Source: Spirosoma aureum
Lineage (GTDB): Bacteria > Bacteroidota > Bacteroidia > Cytophagales > Spirosomataceae
Length of the DNA stretch: 64,000 bases
Assembly: GCF_011604685.1 (NCBI RefSeq)
Contig: NZ_CP050063.1
Location: forward strand, 6,489,001 to 6,553,000
Direction: 5' to 3'
Shown here piece after piece: positions 15,715 to 27,774 of this stretch. The notes beneath the pieces are model-generated. The model worked only from the letters and a program-made list of their open reading frames with translations, had not been told where the DNA came from and searched no databases. How positions within the stretch are numbered: position 1 is the stretch's first letter; each line of letters opens with the position of its first letter. The position numbers and the translations under genes are program-made.

Positions 15715-18700
15715 CTATTTCTGTGCTTCTTCTTCACCTTCGGCCATTACACCTTCAATGTCTTCACAATGCCACATCCGCGACCGCCGGAAGGTGGGCC
15801 GCTGCGTTGGTGTTCCGGTAGCTTTGGCTGCTAAAGTCTTCTGGATCAACCGGGCACGTTCGGCCTGCATCGCTTCCCGTTTGGCGTCTTCATCTTTGAG
15901 GCTGAAGTAAATAGCTCCTTCGATCATCGTAAATTCGGGCCGGGCATAAATAGACAGCGGATGTGCGTTCCAGAGTACCAGGTCAGCATCTTTACCGACT
16001 TTAATACTGCCCATCCGGTTATCCAGGTGAAGGAGTTTCGCCGGGTTTAGCGTCACCATTTTCCAGGCATCTTCTTCAGAAACACCACCGTATTCAACTG
16101 TTTTGGCCGCTTCCTGATTCAATCGACGGGCCATTTCGGCATCATCCGAGTTGATTGATACCGTAACTCCCTGACGGTGCATGAGGGCCGCATTGTACGG
16201 AATAGCATCGTGAACTTCCATTTTGTAGGCCCACCAGTCAGCAAATGAAGAACCGCCAACACCATGTTTCGCCATTTTGTCTGCCAGTTTATACCCTTCC
16301 AGAATGTGCGTAAACGTATTGACTTTGAAGCCCAGCGAGTCGGCCACTTTCAACAGCATATTAATTTCCGACTGCACGTAAGAGTGGCAGGTGATAAATC
16401 GCTTAGCCGACAGAATTTCAGCCAGTGCATCCAGTTCGATGTCACGGCGGGGAGGAATCGCGGCTGCTTTTTCTTTGGCTCCCAGTTTAGTATAGGCGGC
16501 CCATTCTTTGGCATATTCTTTCGCCCGCGTGAAGTGATCCATATAGACCTGCTCCACTCCCATCCGCGATTGCGGGAAACGGACGCCCGAACTTGGGTTA
16601 TTGGATTGTTTAACGTTTTCACCCAGGGCAAACTTGATGAAGCCGTCGGCACCTTTTATCAGCATACTCTCCGGCGACTCACCCCACTTTAACTTGACAA
16701 TGGCCGACTGACCACCGATGGAGTTCGCGGACCCGTGCAGTAATTGGGACGTCGTAACACCACCGGCCAGCTGCCGATAAATGTTTACATCGTCTGGGTT
16801 GATAACATCGGCCATGCGCACTTCGGCCGAACTCGATTGCCCGCCTTCATTGATTGTCAATAGGGCAATGTGTGAATGCTCGTCAATGATTCCGTTGGTG
16901 AGGTGCTTACCGGTTCCATCGAATACTTTGATATCGGCCGGAACGGGCAGGTTTTTACCAACCTTAGAAATTTTACCATCCGTTACAAAAACATCGGCAT
17001 TGGTCAGCACACCATCTTTTTCGTTGGTCCAGACCGTTGCATTACGAATCATGACCGTCTCCGATTTGGGTTTCTGCAAATTGCCCATACCCACAAACGG
17101 ATAAATCACCGCTGTCGACGAAGTGGCCGATGTGGATCGTGCGGCCGTTACTGCACTTGCCGATTGTGGCGTATCGGTCCCTTTCGTTGCCGACCAGGTT
17201 ATCCGTTTACCATCGGGAGTTTCTCCATCACCTTTGAGCGTGGTCGGCGACGTGCGATAACCTGTCAGCCGGGTTGTGCCCGAGCCGGGACGCCGATCCA
17301 ACTGGGTCTGAATCGAAATAATATCGCCACTAACGGCTACTTTGGGAGTAATTTTAGTTGTATCGACCTGAATCTGATACTCTGGCTTATCGGCCGATTT
17401 TCCGGTTATCGTCAGTTTGATGTTGCTTCGATCACCTACAGTCAGTTGCCAGATCCCGCGCAAATCAGCCGCGTCTTTCTGATTAATGATGTATTGTTTG
17501 CCACTGATCCAGTTTTCATAGATTACATTGTCGGCGCTAAACAGGTTGCCCGATGTAATAATGAAGTTGGCCACCTTTCCTTTCTGCAGGCTTCCGACCT
17601 GGTCTTCGGCTTTCATGAGTCGGGCCGGAGCGGTGGTCAGGGCTTCCAGCGCTTTTTGCTCCGATAGTCCATTCTCGATGGCCTTACGCAGATTAGCCCA
17701 AAACTCGGTTTTGGTTCTCAGTCCGGCCGTTGTCAACGCAAACGGGATGTTGGCCCCAGCAAGTCGTCCGGCATTCATTGGGGCCATTTCCCAGTGTTTA
17801 AGCTCCGAAAAAGCCACATTGTCGGCATCCCAGGTGTCCTCAACATCGTACGGTTGGGGAAAATTAACCGGTACGATCAGCGAAGCGCCCGTCGCTTTAA
17901 TTTCGTCAAGACGCTGGTATTCATCCCCCGATCCTTTGATAATGTATTGAACACCAAACTCATCGCCCACCTTATCGGCTCGAAGAATGCCTAGTTTGTC
18001 GCCAGCATCAAAAATGGCGGGTAACGACTGGTTACGATTTAGGGCATCGAGCGACAGATTGGACTGTTCTTTACTACCACCCCGTTTATACCAGTCGGCA
18101 TCATACATCGCCTGCCGCAGCAGTGCCACGACACCCATCATGGAGTTCGGATAATTTTGCCGTGATGTTCCTTTGTTAAAAGAATAATGCGCCGTTGCGG
18201 TAGACTTCAGTACGAGCGTATTTTCACGCTCATCGGCCAGTGTCACTAAAGCACCCGTACCCCGTACAATACCATCATGAGGATGCGTCAATACGGCACC
18301 GAAGCCCAGTTTTCGGAGTTCATCCGCTTTGGCGGGTGTTGCCTTAAATAATAAACTCGCATTATTCTCGGGCTGAACCGCCTGGTTCCAGTAATAAGCT
18401 CCTTTTTTGTTTGATTCTAATTGAGGAACACCTCCACGACCACCGGGCCCCGTGGCGGGCGGCAATTCGGGCATTCCATAGTCGGAGTCGATGTCAATAA
18501 GAGCCGGGTAAATACGCTTACCTTTCAAATCGGCAACAACCGTTCCGGCAGGTAAGCTAACGTTACTGCCAACCGCTTCAACGCGACCATCGCGAATCAG
18601 AAGCGTAGCATTTTGCAGTGTCGTTTGTGGATCAACAACGATGGTGGCATTGGTGAACGCATACAGTCCTGGCCGTTCATCGTAGACACCGTTGCGGGGG

Positions 18701-18771
18701 AAGGTCGTCTGAGCCACAGCAGAATAGGCCAGACCAGCCGCAAAAAGTGCCGTCAGGAAATGTCTTCTCAT
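15715..18771 (-). CDS. Secreted tandem amidohydrolase (two domains, first one degenerate)
   Basis: The 1018-residue protein begins with a signal peptide (about residues 1-20, ending AVAQ). Two amidohydrolase units follow. The first (about 25-450) keeps the fold and the ending GSLQKGKVANFIITSG, but where HxH is expected it reads LIDIDSDYG (91-99), so the metal site is lost. A middle beta segment separates it from the second (about 575-1000). The second unit has EHSH at 631-634, later His residues in CHSYVQ and THILEGYK, and the metal Asp in INSDD, so it should be active. Similar double amidohydrolases occur in Bacteroidota and are thought to be periplasmic dipeptidase- or prolidase-like enzymes. 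The substrate is not known. Confidence 0.88.
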   Translation of the reverse strand: MRRHFLTALFAAGLAYSAVAQTTFPRNGVYDERPGLYAFTNATIVVDPQTTLQNATLLIRDGRVEAVGSNVSLPAGTVVADLKGKRIYPALIDIDSDYGMPELPPATGPGGRGGVPQLESNKKGAYYWNQAVQPENNASLLFKATPAKADELRKLGFGAVLTHPHDGIVRGTGALVTLADERENTLVLKSTATAHYSFNKGTSRQNYPNSMMGVVALLRQAMYDADWYKRGGSKEQSNLSLDALNRNQSLPAIFDAGDKLGILRADKVGDEFGVQYIIKGSGDEYQRLDEIKATGASLIVPVNFPQPYDVEDTWDADNVAFSELKHWEMAPMNAGRLAGANIPFALTTAGLRTKTEFWANLRKAIENGLSEQKALEALTTAPARLMKAEDQVGSLQKGKVANFIITSGNLFSADNVIYENWISGKQYIINQKDAADLRGIWQLTVGDRSNIKLTITGKSADKPEYQIQVDTTKITPKVAVSGDIISIQTQLDRRPGSGTTRLTGYRTSPTTLKGDGETPDGKRITWSATKGTDTPQSASAVTAARSTSATSSTAVIYPFVGMGNLQKPKSETVMIRNATVWTNEKDGVLTNADVFVTDGKISKVGKNLPVPADIKVFDGTGKHLTNGIIDEHSHIALLTINEGGQSSSAEVRMADVINPDDVNIYRQLAGGVTTSQLLHGSANSIGGQSAIVKLKWGESPESMLIKGADGFIKFALGENVKQSNNPSSGVRFPQSRMGVEQVYMDHFTRAKEYAKEWAAYTKLGAKEKAAAIPPRRDIELDALAEILSAKRFITCHSYVQSEINMLLKVADSLGFKVNTFTHILEGYKLADKMAKHGVGGSSFADWWAYKMEVHDAIPYNAALMHRQGVTVSINSDDAEMARRLNQEAAKTVEYGGVSEEDAWKMVTLNPAKLLHLDNRMGSIKVGKDADLVLWNAHPLSIYARPEFTMIEGAIYFSLKDEDAKREAMQAERARLIQKTLAAKATGTPTQRPTFRRSRMWHCEDIEGVMAEGEEEAQK

Positions 18772-18941
18772 GAAAGTGATTGATTGGTTGATGATTGGGG
18801 TTAACTGCCAAAAATACAGAATTAAACGTGCCTTCGATCAGTTTATCCAAAGAAGATTTTGTCAAACCTGTAAAACTTAGATAGCTTATAGTTAAAATAA
18901 AAATTGTTATTTTGAGGACGAAATCATCCCTATTCAGAACT

Positions 18942-19685
18942 ATGCGCTTATTCGTTTTACTCACTTTTCTTAGTGTAAAAACTGCTGCTTTCGCCCAGGA
19001 GCAGGAGCAGTTCATGACCCAAACCACCCGCGATCGAATCAATTATACGACCGTTACGATTCCCATCACGAATTCCCTGTTCACGATCAAAGGCCCAGCC
19101 GGTAAATTACTGGGTGACCCTTACCTCGATACCACCTGGCAGGCAGGTAATGTAAAATTTTATAATCGGCTGGGTGTATCCTTGACGAATGACTCGTTAG
19201 CCGGTGTTCCGGTCCGGCTGGATCTGAGCACCAATGAGGTAGAGATACGAGCTGGAGCAAAAGACATTCGGGCCGTCAAAGCCACTGCTGTTCGCTACAT
19301 CGTTATGAATACCGCAACGGGTTCGCCCAGCCGATTCATCAATGTCATGGAGTATAAAGGAGATGCCGAAAATCTGACGGGTTTTTTCGAGCAGATCACA
19401 GCCGGTAAATTACAGCTTCTCCAGCATCCGTCGGTATATATCCGGCGAGCCAATTATAACGTGGCCATGAATACAGGCACCAAGGATGATGAGCTGATAA
19501 AAAAAATGGACTGGTATATTGCCCAGAATACGAAAGCGGCCAAATTCTCGCCCGGCAAAAAAGCGCTTCTTGACGTAATGGCGGATAAAAAAGACCAGAT
19601 AGAAGCCTTCCTAAAAAAAGAAAAACCTGATCTGAAAACCCGATCAGGGATGGCGGCTTTAGTAACCTATTATAACAGCCTATAA
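18942..19685 (+). CDS. Hypothetical secreted protein
   Basis: From ATG 18942 the 247-residue protein opens with a signal peptide (MRLFVLLTFLSVKTAAFAQ). The rest predicts a beta-rich first half followed by a helical, Lys-rich C-terminus. I do not recognise a family. It ends just 11 bases before the open frame of the outer-membrane barrel gene and the two are probably one operon, so it may be a periplasmic partner. It is divergent from the amidohydrolase operon across about 170 bases. Confidence 0.75.
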   Translation: MRLFVLLTFLSVKTAAFAQEQEQFMTQTTRDRINYTTVTIPITNSLFTIKGPAGKLLGDPYLDTTWQAGNVKFYNRLGVSLTNDSLAGVPVRLDLSTNEVEIRAGAKDIRAVKATAVRYIVMNTATGSPSRFINVMEYKGDAENLTGFFEQITAGKLQLLQHPSVYIRRANYNVAMNTGTKDDELIKKMDWYIAQNTKAAKFSPGKKALLDVMADKKDQIEAFLKKEKPDLKTRSGMAALVTYYNSL

Positions 19686-19828
19686 TCCAATAACCGTTGC
19701 AGCAGGGCTTTAAATTGACGGATACCCGATGCGCCAAACTACCTGGTGATGCCTTGCAACATTCAGGTAATTTTTCGCGTTTGGATGAACAGGACGTCGA
19801 CTCAACGACTCCAAGCTGCTATAAGTCA

Positions 19829-21094
19829 GTGTCTTTCTTAGCTAATTATCTTGTTCGGCATAGCCTTATTATCCCAGGCTTAGTACTTAGCCTGCTGATC
19901 ATCGGTGTATCGGGAGCTAATTGTTATGCCGCCCAGGGACTCTTATCGGATACAACAGGCATAGACGAAATCAGACCGGCAACTCATCTTCAGGACATTG
20001 CCGATGTTTTCAAGCACTGGTTCCCGCGTTTACCGATCACTCCCCATGACTCGTCATCGTTGCAGGAGGGGAAGCATTTTGTGCTGATCATTCCACAAAT
20101 CGGCTATACCCTTCAGACGAGAGGACTGGTAGCTGTGGTGGTTAACGCAGCTTTCCGAAAACCTCGTGCCAACATGTCATCCATGACGGTCAATCTATCC
20201 TATACGCAAAACAATCAGGTCATTCTGATGGCCAATTCAGCGATATGGAGTGCCGATAACCATTTCCTGTGGACCAATGACTGGCGATTGATGCATTACC
20301 CTCAGGCGACTTACGGATTAGGCATGTTCACCTCCACGGATCGGGTAATCAATATGGACTACGCCTACAATCGACTTTATCAGAGTCTATTACGACGGCT
20401 TGCCGAAAATTTTTATGCCGGAGTTGGCTACAATCTGGACCTCCACTGGAATATCGACAGCTATAATAGTCGCCGGGAAGTTACGCGCATTTCGCGGTAT
20501 CCGTTTGGCGTTGTTGGCCGGTCCATATCGTCAGGGCCAACCCTGCATCTCTTATACGACAACCGGCACAACGCCATTAACCCGAGTGGTGGCTTGTATG
20601 TCAATGCTGTTTTCCGGGCTAATATGAGTGCCCTGGGCAGCGATGAGACCTATCAATCATTATTAGTTGAGGCCCGTAAATACGTTCATCTGCCATCGAG
20701 GTCAGATAATATTCTAGCTTTCTGGTCCTATAATGCACTGACGCTGGATGGTGATCCTCCATTTCTGGATTTGCCCAGCACAGGTTGGGATAATAGTGGC
20801 AATGTGGGGCGGGGATTTATTCAGGGCCGTTTTCGGGGCAAGAAACTGCTTTATGCCGAAAGTGAATATCGGTTTCACATAACGAATGACCGACTGTTGG
20901 GCGGTGTTGTCTTTGCCAATGCGCAAACCGTAACGGAGCAGACCAGTGGGCAGTTCGAAAAAATTGTTCCGGCCGTAGGCGCGGGGTTGCGCCTGAAAAT
21001 GAACAAGATATCCCGTACAAACCTTTCCGTCGACTACGGCTTCGGCTTCGATGGTTCCAGTGGGTTATTTTTCAACTTAGGAGAGGTCTTCTGA
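19829..21094 (+). CDS. Outer-membrane beta-barrel protein, BamA/TamA (surface antigen) type
   Basis: The C-terminal 300 residues have alternating aromatic/polar strands, a YDNRHNAINPSGGLY turn and an RG-rich segment (GRGFIQGRFRGKKLLYAESEYR cut to its key residues RFRGK and ESEYR), and end in Phe. These are traits of the surface-antigen (D15) barrel. No POTRA repeats are visible, so it is a short Omp85-like protein. The frame is open from a TTG at 19697, but I prefer GTG 19829 because it places a canonical signal peptide (core IIPGLVLSLLIIGV) at the N-terminus. The real start is uncertain. Confidence 0.72.
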   Translation: MSFLANYLVRHSLIIPGLVLSLLIIGVSGANCYAAQGLLSDTTGIDEIRPATHLQDIADVFKHWFPRLPITPHDSSSLQEGKHFVLIIPQIGYTLQTRGLVAVVVNAAFRKPRANMSSMTVNLSYTQNNQVILMANSAIWSADNHFLWTNDWRLMHYPQATYGLGMFTSTDRVINMDYAYNRLYQSLLRRLAENFYAGVGYNLDLHWNIDSYNSRREVTRISRYPFGVVGRSISSGPTLHLLYDNRHNAINPSGGLYVNAVFRANMSALGSDETYQSLLVEARKYVHLPSRSDNILAFWSYNALTLDGDPPFLDLPSTGWDNSGNVGRGFIQGRFRGKKLLYAESEYRFHITNDRLLGGVVFANAQTVTEQTSGQFEKIVPAVGAGLRLKMNKISRTNLSVDYGFGFDGSSGLFFNLGEVF

Positions 21095-21279
21095 TAGCTG
21101 ATTACTGGAGCGATGGAATATGTTTTGGCTCTCCGCAAATCAACATGTTGATGTAAATGCCCGGTAACGCATACCTCACATGTGGACTCATCAATTTCTA
21201 CGTACTTTCCTGTCCATAAATTCGGAAAAATGACTCCCGTATAGTTACAATTTGACTTTTAGGAGGATAAATTGCGACT

Positions 21280-23550
21280 TTGTTTACTTTCACCCCTAGG
21301 CCCCTCCATAACTTAATTTTCCTGGTGAAACCTTTACTCCTTTCCTTGATCATCTTTTTTCTGATGGGCTTTTCGTCGCTACATGCCCAGAAGAAAAACG
21401 AATCCTACCAACTGCACATCAGCCGGGCTACGTCTTCTATTGTCGTCGATGGAGTAGTTGATGAACTGGCCTGGCAGGCAGCCGAAGTAGCCACCGATTT
21501 CTGGATGGTCCTCCCGATGGATACGAGTCGCTGTAAAGTTCGCACGGATGTTCGGATGACTTATGATGCCCAAAATGTTTACCTGAGCGCTGTTTGCTAT
21601 CACGGTAACATCGAAGGTCCTTACATTGTCGAATCGCTCCGGCGCGACTGGGCCTTTGCCAAGAATGACAATTTTATCTTCTTCATGGATACCTTCGATG
21701 ATCAGACCAATGGCTTTACATTCGGGACTAACGCAGCCGGAGCCCAATGGGATGGTTTATTGTATGAAGGCGGTAAAGCGAATCTGAGTTGGGATAACAA
21801 ATGGACATCAGTGGTACGAAACTACCCTGACCGTTACGTACTCGAACTGGCAATACCGTTCAAAACGATTCGGTATAAACGGGGAATTTCTCGCTGGGGA
21901 ATCAACTTCAGCAGACAGGATTTGAAAACGACCGAAAAATCATCCTGGACGCCCATCCAGCGTCAGTTCCCGACGGCATCTCTGGCTTTAACCGGCGTTT
22001 TAGTATGGGATCAGCCACCACCACAGCCCGGACCCAATATTTCAATCATTCCGTATGCCTTAACCGGATTGACACGAAACTATGAGGAAAATACACCGAC
22101 GCATAGTCGCTTTGATGCGGGTCTCGATGCGAAGGTGGCCGTTACCTCATCGCTGAATCTGGACCTGACGGTTAACCCCGATTTTTCGCAGGTCGATGTT
22201 GACCAGCAGGTTACGAACCTCGACCGGTATGAACTATTCTTCCCCGAAAAGCGTCAGTTCTTCCTGGAAAATGGCGATCAGTTTACCAACTTTGGCTATT
22301 CAACAATCCGCCCTTTTTTCAGTCGCCGGATCGGCCTTGGTGGGGTTCCCATTCGGTTTGGCGCCCGATTGAGCGGCAAACTCAATAAAGACTGGCGAAT
22401 CGGGCTGATGGATATGCAGACGGGCCGGGTCGATGAAACGGGGTTACCTTCTCAGAACTTTGCCGTAATTGCCCTCCAGCGACGCATTTTTGCCCGCTCC
22501 AACATAGGGCTTATGTTCGTTAACAAAGAGTCGCTAGCCCATACACCAGTCACTGATAAGCCTACTTACACCCGCTTTAACCGCAATATTGGCCTGGAGT
22601 ACAATCTGGCGTCGGCAAATAACTTCTGGTCGGGCAAAGCACTGTATGTCAAATCGTTCAGTCCAGAAACCAATGATCCTGAACAATCAGGTAACGATGC
22701 CGTTTATGCGGCCAACCTGCAATACAATACGCGCCGTTGGCTCATTGGCGGGCAGGTAGAATCTGTGGGCAAGAACTACACCGCCGAAGCGGGCTATGTG
22801 CCTCGCCGGGGTTATGAGCGTTTAATGGGAACGATTGGCTACACATTCCTGCCAACTAGGAGTGGTGTACTTAGTCATGGCCCAACGCTAACATCGACTT
22901 ATTTTTTCGACCCGGCCGGGCGACAGAGCGATAACGAAAATTATTTGAGTTATATAGTAACCTTCCGTAGCAAAAGTGTTTTTACTGGCTGGATTGCAAC
23001 CGATTATGTCCGTTTATTGCAGCCCTTCGATCCGACAAATTCAGGACAGCAAACGCTATCGACCGGAACCGAACATTACTGGACAGCCTGGGGAACTCAG
23101 TTTGTGTCGAAACCACAAAGTGTATTCACCTACGGGTTTTCGTCACGCTACGGTGGTTATTATGCCGATGGAACCCGGCTGAATCTGACTGCTGACATAG
23201 GCTATCGGTTTCAACCGTACGTCAGTCTGGCGGCAAGTGCGAATTACAACGACATTCGCCTGCCTCAGCCCTGGGGTCATACTACCTTCTGGCTTGTTGG
23301 CCCCCGTTTCGACCTGACGCTCACTAACAAGCTCTACTTAACCACATTTGTGCAATACAACGAACAGCAAAAAAACATGAACGTCAATGCACGCGTTCAA
23401 TGGCGTTACAAGCCCGCATCCGATTTTTTCCTGGTTTATACCGACAATTATTTACCCAATTCGGCGCAGATCGGACAGGATGTACCGGGCTTTCTTTCGG
23501 TTAAGAACCGGGCTCTGGTTCTCAAATGGACCTATTGGTGGAACCTCTGA
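21280..23550 (+). CDS. DUF5916 outer-membrane protein with CBM9-like N-terminus
   Basis: After a signal peptide (core LLLSLIIFFLMGFSSLHAQ) comes a carbohydrate-binding family 9-like domain (VDGVVDELAWQAA, residues about 55-240). The DUF5916 barrel follows with NPDFSQVDVDQQ and FFPEKRQFFLENG. This two-part arrangement is common in Bacteroidota and Gemmatimonadota; the function is unproven, and both a carbohydrate-linked and a transport role have been suggested. The first codon is not ATG. TTG 21280 has AGGAGG 13 bases upstream, and GTG 21325 would give a shorter, ideal signal peptide. The gene stands 185 bases behind the barrel gene. Confidence 0.85.
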   Translation: MFTFTPRPLHNLIFLVKPLLLSLIIFFLMGFSSLHAQKKNESYQLHISRATSSIVVDGVVDELAWQAAEVATDFWMVLPMDTSRCKVRTDVRMTYDAQNVYLSAVCYHGNIEGPYIVESLRRDWAFAKNDNFIFFMDTFDDQTNGFTFGTNAAGAQWDGLLYEGGKANLSWDNKWTSVVRNYPDRYVLELAIPFKTIRYKRGISRWGINFSRQDLKTTEKSSWTPIQRQFPTASLALTGVLVWDQPPPQPGPNISIIPYALTGLTRNYEENTPTHSRFDAGLDAKVAVTSSLNLDLTVNPDFSQVDVDQQVTNLDRYELFFPEKRQFFLENGDQFTNFGYSTIRPFFSRRIGLGGVPIRFGARLSGKLNKDWRIGLMDMQTGRVDETGLPSQNFAVIALQRRIFARSNIGLMFVNKESLAHTPVTDKPTYTRFNRNIGLEYNLASANNFWSGKALYVKSFSPETNDPEQSGNDAVYAANLQYNTRRWLIGGQVESVGKNYTAEAGYVPRRGYERLMGTIGYTFLPTRSGVLSHGPTLTSTYFFDPAGRQSDNENYLSYIVTFRSKSVFTGWIATDYVRLLQPFDPTNSGQQTLSTGTEHYWTAWGTQFVSKPQSVFTYGFSSRYGGYYADGTRLNLTADIGYRFQPYVSLAASANYNDIRLPQPWGHTTFWLVGPRFDLTLTNKLYLTTFVQYNEQQKNMNVNARVQWRYKPASDFFLVYTDNYLPNSAQIGQDVPGFLSVKNRALVLKWTYWWNL

Positions 23551-23646
23551 TTTACAGGCTTTAAAACAAAGTGTTTAAATGCCGGTTATTTGAGCAATCA
23601 CCTAAAACAGGGTGATCAGTTTACTACACAAAACCAATCAACGTTT

Positions 23647-23835
23647 ATGAAAACTTTGCTGCGTTTTTTTCCGATTGCCCTGGTGGCTCTGTTTATGACC
23701 CTGTTTCTGACTAGCTGCGAAGCGATCGGTGATATTTTCAAAACCGGTGTCTGGACGGGCGTGATATTAGTTATTGCCGGTATCGGTCTCGTTATCTGGC
23801 TGGTCTCGAGGTTATTTGGCGGAGGCCGATCCTGA
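23647..23835 (+). CDS. Small membrane lipoprotein, 62 aa
   Basis: The protein starts with a signal peptide and a lipobox-like LTSC, giving a predicted lipidated Cys. Next come EAIGDIFKTGVWTGV and a second hydrophobic helix (VILVIAGIGLVIWLVSRLF) with a GGGRS tail. Short proteins with the same EAIGDIFK core are common in Cytophagales. They are sometimes mislabelled as phosphatidate cytidylyltransferase, for which nothing here gives support. I chose ATG 23647; an upstream frame to 23590 has no signal sequence at its start. Confidence 0.75.
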   Translation: MKTLLRFFPIALVALFMTLFLTSCEAIGDIFKTGVWTGVILVIAGIGLVIWLVSRLFGGGRS

Positions 23836-23856
23836 TCGCTTCCGTTAACAAACATA

Positions 23857-23889
23857 AAAGCCGACTCCAGCACTGAAGTCGGCTTTTTC
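23857..23889. terminator. Bidirectional intrinsic terminator
   Basis: A 10-bp stem (AAAGCCGACT with AGTCGGCTTT) with A- and T-runs on either side, between the small lipoprotein gene and the convergent dapA. Confidence 0.9.
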
Positions 23890-23909
23890 TTTATGGAACC
23901 TTATGTAAT

Positions 23910-24806
23910 CTAGGCCACCAGTTCCAGCAACCGATCTCGCTGAAGCACGGCTTTCTGGCGTTCGCTCAGATCATCGGATGCTTTCATCAAGGGCAACCGG
24001 ACTTCGGCTGAAATTAAACCCATAATCTCCAGAATATTCTTGACACCAACTGGGTTACCCTCTTCGTAAAGCAGTGGATCGATTCGCAGAAAATGGCCAA
24101 GTTCTTTTTGAGCAAACGCAAAATCGCCCTGCAAAGCCGCGTCGATCATAGCCGTAAATTTGGCCGGTAATGCATTGGCAATAACCGACATAACACCCAC
24201 GCCACCGATGCTGATAATGGGAACGGCCTGCACATCATCGCCCGAAATAAGCAGAAAATCATCGGGTTTGTCGCGGGCAATTTCCATACATTGTTCAATG
24301 ACACATGATGCTTCTTTAACCCCGATAATGTTCGGGTGCTGGGCCAGTTCGCAGATTGTTTCTGCACTCATATTGATGCCCGTCCGGAACGGAATATTAT
24401 ACAGGATAACCGGAACCGGACTAGCATCGGCAACGCGCGTAAAGTGCTCAATAACACCGCGTTTGCCGGGTTTGTTATAGTATGGGCAAACCGACAGAAT
24501 CGCGTCAACGCCCTCAAAATCAATATCCTTCATTCCCGAAACAACATCGGCTGTCACGTTGCCGCCGACCCCAAATACTATCGGAAGGTTTTTCGCATTA
24601 TTTTCCTTGAGATACTGCAACAACTGTTTCTTTTCCTGTTTAGTCACCGTTGGCGATTCGCCGGTAGTGCCCTGCAGGACGATGTAACGGACACCCCCAT
24701 CGGAAATGTGCCGGATGATGCGGCCGAAGCCGTCGAAATCGACTGAATAGTCAGCGTTGAAGGGTGTCACAATGGCGACGCCGACGCCGTGGAATTTAGT
24801 GTCCAT
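23910..24806 (-). CDS. dapA: 4-hydroxy-tetrahydrodipicolinate synthase
   Basis: DapA condenses pyruvate with aspartate semialdehyde, the first committed step of the lysine/diaminopimelate pathway, in the cytoplasm. The 298-residue protein has GTTGES at 46-51, the Tyr110 region (CPYYNKP), YNIPFRTG with Tyr136 and the Schiff-base Lys164 in GVKEAS. All catalytic residues are present. The start at ATG 24806 is preceded by a good -7 element. Length is typical for the family. The gene is convergent with the small lipoprotein gene and lies 77 bases downstream of the nuclease-like gene. Confidence 0.96.
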   Translation of the reverse strand: MDTKFHGVGVAIVTPFNADYSVDFDGFGRIIRHISDGGVRYIVLQGTTGESPTVTKQEKKQLLQYLKENNAKNLPIVFGVGGNVTADVVSGMKDIDFEGVDAILSVCPYYNKPGKRGVIEHFTRVADASPVPVILYNIPFRTGINMSAETICELAQHPNIIGVKEASCVIEQCMEIARDKPDDFLLISGDDVQAVPIISIGGVGVMSVIANALPAKFTAMIDAALQGDFAFAQKELGHFLRIDPLLYEEGNPVGVKNILEIMGLISAEVRLPLMKASDDLSERQKAVLQRDRLLELVA

Positions 24807-24831
24807 TATCGGAAACAGAAGTTTATTACCA

Positions 24832-24839
24832 CAAAGTTA
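24832..24839 (-). promoter_or_regulatory. Possible -7 promoter element for dapA
   Basis: The minus strand reads TAACTTTG, an exact TAnnTTTG match, 25 bases before the dapA start codon. A clear -33 TTTG is not visible. It would give a 5' leader of about 20 bases. Confidence 0.45.
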
Positions 24840-24883
24840 CGGGAAATTGTACGGCAGTCCCGCGATTATTCTCCTAAATTGAA

Positions 24884-25414
24884 TCAGAAGTTCGTTGGGA
24901 TGAAATAAGCAGGACTTTTGAGTTCAAATACTTCATCGTGAATAGACGCAACAAAAAGTCCTGCATCCATGGCTTTATCTTTTACCTCTTTAGCCCCCTG
25001 CACGCAGGCTAAAATACCATATAATTTTTTACGGGCATATTCGGGGTGAAACCGCCGAAAACGATCCAGGTTTTTAAGCAACTGCTCAATATCACGTTCT
25101 TTCAGATGGCTTTTGACCTCCACTAAAACAACGGTATTGACATCTCCATTAGCGATACCTAACACATCAACCTCCAGCGAATCAGACCCATATTCCGTTT
25201 TATAATTGGTGGTAATGGTTGTTATTCCGAACTGTTTTCGAAGCACTTTTTCCATTGATGGAAACGCCATACCTTCCGTAAACGAACCAAACTTGTTCCC
25301 TAAATCGCCAATCATTTTGGCATTATGCCTCGTTATTCGATCTGTTTCTTTCTGATTTTCTGCCACTTCGCGTAGAATCTGGCGAATATCCTCAAAATTA
25401 GTTGTTGTTTCCAT
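24884..25414 (-). CDS. PD-(D/E)XK nuclease-like protein (DUF3782 type)
   Basis: The 176-residue protein starts with a helical, probably coiled-coil region (residues 5-40). A nuclease-like core follows with Asp83 in EVDVLGIANGD and the ExK pair Glu99/Lys101 in LVEVKSHLKERD. This is the arrangement of the PD-(D/E)XK superfamily and of the DUF3782-type proteins common in cyanobacteria, archaea and Bacteroidota. A role in DNA handling is inferred only from the fold. It sits alone between ligA and dapA on the same strand, about 107 bases after ligA's upstream neighbour region. Spread by transfer is likely for this family. Confidence 0.75.
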   Translation of the reverse strand: METTTNFEDIRQILREVAENQKETDRITRHNAKMIGDLGNKFGSFTEGMAFPSMEKVLRKQFGITTITTNYKTEYGSDSLEVDVLGIANGDVNTVVLVEVKSHLKERDIEQLLKNLDRFRRFHPEYARKKLYGILACVQGAKEVKDKAMDAGLFVASIHDEVFELKSPAYFIPTNF

Positions 25415-25521
25415 AGCTTATAGTTCGGTGGGTTTATTAGTTTCAGGGCTTTCAGTTTGAGGTTCGATTCCTTGTAAAAGACCTGCATCTACAAAAGTAA
25501 TAAATTCATTATCAATGGCAT

Positions 25522-27627
<2,106 letters not shown>

Positions 27628-27774
27628 TTAATCCAATTTGGCAAAGAAGGTAATTTGGCAATAGATGTAACTGGGTTATCCGGATAATTTGTTCTTTGCG
27701 ACTGAGCAGGCTCAATTAGCCAAATTCTCTACGGATACAACTACTCAACTGCTAAATTATCCTAATAAACGAAC

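Noticed and set aside
18677..19042. Minus-strand frame of 121 codons over the divergent promoter region
   Set aside because: It overlaps the starts of two genes with clear signal peptides and has no features of its own.
25461..25471. tRNA-like T-loop sequence GGTTCGATTCC upstream of ligA's 3' neighbour
   Set aside because: The flanking T-stem is weak, and no acceptor, D or anticodon arm can be drawn around it.
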